Part shown: positions 60,353-64,000 of the stretch, one piece after another | Layout: every line of letters begins with the position of its first letter | Numbering within the stretch: the stretch's first letter is position 1 | NCBI RefSeq assembly: GCF_004027225.2 | Contig: NC_044278.2 | Coordinates: forward strand, 8,618,001-8,682,000 | From: Strigops habroptila | Taxonomy: Eukaryota > Chordata > Aves > Psittaciformes > Psittacidae | Direction of reading: 5' to 3' | DNA: 64,000 nucleotides | Translations under genes and position numbers: made by a program | The notes under the pieces: model-generated | Told to the model about the DNA's origin: nothing | The model's database searches: none | What the model saw: the letters and a program-made list of their open reading frames with translations, nothing else

Positions 60353-62349
60353 AGCCCTGAAGTATAATTCCCATTTCCCTCAAAAATATGTAAAGAAAAC
60401 ATGGAACCAAGGGTGCCAGCAACTTGGACCATTGTGACAGCTAGACACATAAAGCGTAAAGGTCTCCAACAAATATTTTCAATGTCTTGCAGTAGATTCA
60501 TGACCCCTCTGTAGCAAGTCTACTGAGGTTTGTATTTCACAGTCACTTCTTGCAAATCTTTCAAACACAGTTCCCAGATCTGCGCCACTGAGGTTTTTCA
60601 GGCTAAGATCTCCGCAAGGTACCTTCCCAAAGCATCATCCTAAAAATCTCTCTCTCACAACACGCCAAAAAGAGAAAAAGGGTGAAAAAAAAACCCCTTC
60701 TAGGCCCTGTCATCAAGTTGGATTAAATCTTTCTTTGAACCTCTAATTATTACTCCAGCTCTGAAGCAAGGCTGTAAGAACCAAAGGGTTGGGGTTTTTT
60801 CCCAAGAACATTCATGTGCTCCAAATAAGCCAAGAAACCTGAAAGGAACTCAAAAGCCAAGGAGAAAAGGAAAAAACCTCAACCTTTTCTTTTTCAGGAG
60901 AAGCACAGATTAAATGCAGTAAGTACAGTTCAGGAAAGTCTCCCTTCAGATCCCTTCCAGAAATTAGCATATGTGACGCTGCAGTCTTCACATCACCAGT
61001 TTTAACTCCAGGTTTACACCTGTGCTGTCACAATTCCTTCCATGAATGTGTCAAAGTGCACAGTGAAATAGCTGAGGTTCCGTACCTTCTCTATTTTTAG
61101 AAACCCAAGCCTGAGAGACATTCTTCTGATGATCAGAGCTTTTTCTGTTCAGTTCATTGATCACAAGGGCCATTTACAAGACTGAGTTATCTAAAGCTGA
61201 TTTCAAGTCCACAAAGTGCTATCATGCTCTGAGGTGAGATTTCACATTGACTCTGAATATAGACAAGATGCTCTGGGAACAGGGACAAGGAGAAAAATAA
61301 CTTGTATAGACAGACTTGTCATCAAGTGCAAACCTTACCAAAGCCCAGAGCCAACCTTTGACAATGTGCCTGACTTACGGGGACCAGGCAGCCACTCCCT
61401 ATAAAATCAGACTAATTGCTAAAATCTGGACCTTGATTATGAACCCTTTGAAGCTAGTTGAAGCATGGCACAGCTACAGCAGCCAGAAAACTGGTAAGAG
61501 GGGACCTTGAGCACAATTTACACATTCTTTGGTTCTGCAAATGCTTGGTAGAGCACAGAAGCAAAAAGACCATTTCATACTGACTAGGAGGTCACAGTTA
61601 CACTAGTGAACCACAAAGCTCACAGGCCAGGGAATTGGTGGGTGATGGTGCTGAACCGTTGGTGTGCTCTGGGACTGCCTTCTTGGGAGCAAGAAGGACC
61701 ATCCCCAAGCAGCAGGGTGGAAGCAGTCACCCTGCTCTGTGTGAAAGCTGTCCTTGCCATACAAGATGAAGTCAAAAGAGAGCCTTTGCTCCTCTTTTAT
61801 TTTGCCTATCCTACCTACAAATAACAATTCTAAATAAATTGAGAACATCACCCATCCTAGTATCCCTTCTGAGATATAGCAAAGAGGTACTTTCTGGGGT
61901 TCAGTTCTCTTTTTTTCTATTTTCCTCTGTAAGTGTTGGCAATGTTTGAAGGTAGAACCAGATCCTCAGGCAAGATCTAAGCAGACTGAAAGCATAGCTA
62001 AAGCATTAAAACCCGAATACTACAGCTCCATCTTGATTTGATGCTAATTCACAGCTAATTCCTATGCAGAGCTTGAAGATATTGAGCTCTACTATTGTTA
62101 TTATATTTAATGATAGTTTAGGGGATTGGTAATGGGATAGTAGAGCCTTTCATAGCCGGGCATGATCTAATCTTGGTATAGAAGTGGCTGGAAGTCACTG
62201 AAGTCTAGTATCTGGAAAGAAGGCACAGCAGGGTTAGAAAAGGTGAGAAGAATCACCCACAAAGCCCCAAATCCTATTGCCTTTTTTCTCCATCACATCT
62301 CCGCGAGGAGTCATGCCAGAATACAGAGACTGGAATCATAGCCTTGATC

Positions 62350-62399
62350 ATAAATAACTTTTGAGACTCTTGCTATAAATAACTTTTGAGATTCTTGCC
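62350..62399 (+). repeat. 25-bp tandem duplication
   Basis: 'ataaataacttttgagactc' plus 'ttgct' is followed directly by a second copy with one clear substitution ('gagattc'). It is two units only. Confidence 0.85.
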
Positions 62400-62782
62400 A
62401 TTCACTTTCTCATTTATACCTTGCAGCTGAAAGATCATACTGTATAGTACTCCTAATAGACCCCAATCCCCATCCTCAAAGCTGTGCCAAACACCCACAG
62501 GGAGAGAAATATAACCTGGAAAAGTACAAGCCCAAAGCACTCCTCTTCTCTGTTAGCTATATATGTCCATCCCCACTGGAAAACATCACAGCTGGGACAG
62601 CAGCCACTGACAGAAGCCCACATATACTCTTGGTGACTTCTGTCCGCTAAACCAGAAAGATGATTTGACCATCAGAAAAAAAGAATGAATAATTCTGTTT
62701 ATTTATTCTATTTATTCTAGAATAAACACCGTGACATTTTTAGAGAGAAAAGACATACCTGCTAAGCCTATTTCTCACCCTT

Positions 62783-62815
62783 TCCTGAAAAGCTCTCTCC
62801 TGAAGAGCTCTCTCC
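62783..62815 (+). repeat. 16-bp tandem duplication
   Basis: 'cctgaaaagctctct' followed by 'cctgaagagctctct': two adjacent copies with one clear substitution. The duplication lies inside a chance open frame. Confidence 0.75.
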
Positions 62816-64000
62816 TTCCTCCCTCTGCTCCCACAAGCAGGAGAAAGTTATCTTTAGAGGCCAGCCCCAAGCTAATCTCACAGCCTTTTTACTCTTTCCC
62901 TTCCATAATTCATCAGGCTCTGCACATGCTGCCTTCCTACAAAGCCCACCCCAGGCCCAATCAGTTCCTCAAAGGAAGAGGAACTCCCACATACTCTTCC
63001 ACTGTCTGGGTGGATTCAGGATCCACTAGAGCCAGCTGCTTGGGTTCCCTTCCCTGTCTCCAGGGTGGCCTTTCACCCTGTCACAACCGGCCATCAACAA
63101 TGCGGGATGAAAAGCCCAAGTTCCCTCAAGAGAAAAAAAAAAAAGCCTATGGAGGAGGCTACAGCTACAGTGCAGATCTTCATCCCAGAACAGCTATGTT
63201 ACAGACTTCTGTTAGAAGACAGGACTAGTATCTTATTACAGGATCCATGCTCAATTATTAACCTTGTAAATATTTTGGGTTTCACAGCATATTCTACCTT
63301 TAGTTTATTGATATGTCCATTGACTATTAAAATTAATCTTTAATTAATTATGATAGTGATTTGCCAATCACCTTCTACAAAGTTTGGCTGAGACCTGTTG
63401 CAGCCTCTCTCAGTGCCTTTAAAATAGTGCTCTGGATCCTTGCAGAATGCCAGTTGAAAGATATGGCTTTATTAGACCAAAACTGTGCTGCTGATAACTC
63501 TCACGGAACAGGTTTTGACAGCCTTGCTGTCTTAAAAGGTGCAGACTGTATGACACAGCCTATAAAAACCTTGGATGCAGGAGCAAAGACAGATATGCAT
63601 AGGTAGAACATATACTGATATGCCCTTTTCATATTCCCACAGAGGCTGGGATTAAGTCAGAAATTTCATCACAGAATCTGGTTTACAGATATCCTGGAGA
63701 TTTCATGAAGGCATTTGTTCCAGAGACACGACTAAGTCCTTTCTTCGACTGGAGAAAGCTTATGTCATGCACTGCGGAATATGGCTTACTAATCACCAGT
63801 GCTGCTTTGAATGGCTCCATGGATCAAAACTGACTTTACATAGTGGTGCTGGGTGCATTGGCCATTCTGCTGCATTGATCATTAGGACATTTTGCTTGCA
63901 AGGATCATACAGGGAGTCATTTCTTTGATGTGTGCAAACAGGGAAGGAGCTAAGGCTTTTGCAAGAGCTGCTTGGCTACAGGTAAAGAATGCTGCAGCTT

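Larger units (their letters stand above)
60353..64000. other. 3.6 kb gene-free sequence to window end
   Basis: The 165-codon frame at 62731-63228 is Ser/Pro-rich with an internal lysine run from an A12 homopolymer and has no family resemblance. Two short tandem duplications lie at 62350-62399 and 62783-62815. I see no exon, RNA gene or interspersed repeat. Confidence 0.35.

Noticed and set aside
61930..62050. Weak likeness of 'gtagaaccagatcctcag' to an amniote interspersed repeat
   Set aside because: Only about 20 bases match convincingly and the rest does not follow the expected order.
62731..63228. 165-codon plus-strand open frame
   Set aside because: Ser/Pro-rich reading of low-information sequence, with a lysine run from an A12 homopolymer and internal tandem duplication; no recognisable domain.
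1..64000. CRISPR arrays, bacterial operons, tRNA or rRNA genes, endogenous retroviral LTR pairs
   Set aside because: No regularly spaced repeats, no ribosome-binding-site-led gene clusters, no cloverleaf or rRNA signature, and no paired TG...CA long repeats with a primer-binding site were found by eye.

Overview
This looks like nuclear DNA from a bird, or less likely another sauropsid. The strongest evidence is a set of CR1 retroposon copies. Three of them, on the minus strand, open with the CR1 3' hallmark (copies of an 8-bp 'atcataga'-type repeat, then 'atggtttgggttggaaagg' or a close variant). Others are degraded CR1/L3, L2-like and MIR-like remnants, the old amniote repeat layer that survives in bird genomes. 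There is no operon-like packing, no long open frame and no RNA gene that I can recognise. The longest open frames are about 165 codons, which is expected by chance in 64 kb.

The window reads as a gene-poor intergenic or intronic stretch. From 1 to 21 kb it carries most of the recognisable repeats. These are CR1 3' fragments at 0.4, 8.1, 15.1 and 20.0 kb, and ancient CR1/L3-type pieces at 6.3, 7.0, 7.8, 10.7-11.2 and 13.2 kb. An L2-like reverse-transcriptase remnant lies at 5.1 kb and MIR-like SINE remnants at 0.95 and 17.3 kb. A possible hAT-type MITE sits at 21.0 kb. From 21 to 31 kb there is another CR1 (27.0 kb), MIR-like pieces (27.6 and 30.5 kb) and a 215-bp purine-rich tract (28.6 kb). 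From 31 to 64 kb the DNA is mostly unique, with simple-sequence tracts and one further MIR-like element (55.1 kb).

No confirmed protein-coding gene can be named. Four segments look like exons by splice signals plus open frame: a cysteine-rich possible terminal exon on the minus strand (18984-19322), a 189-nt and a 48-nt candidate exon only 45 bp apart (34847-35128, plus strand), and a 118-nt candidate exon (51643-51760). Several AT-rich blocks with unusual retained CpGs or homeodomain/POU-like sites (23.6, 28.3, 34.2, 35.1 and 46.4 kb) look like conserved non-coding elements, but that cannot be shown without alignment. I recognise no previously undescribed system. The exon-like segments are the most worthwhile leads.
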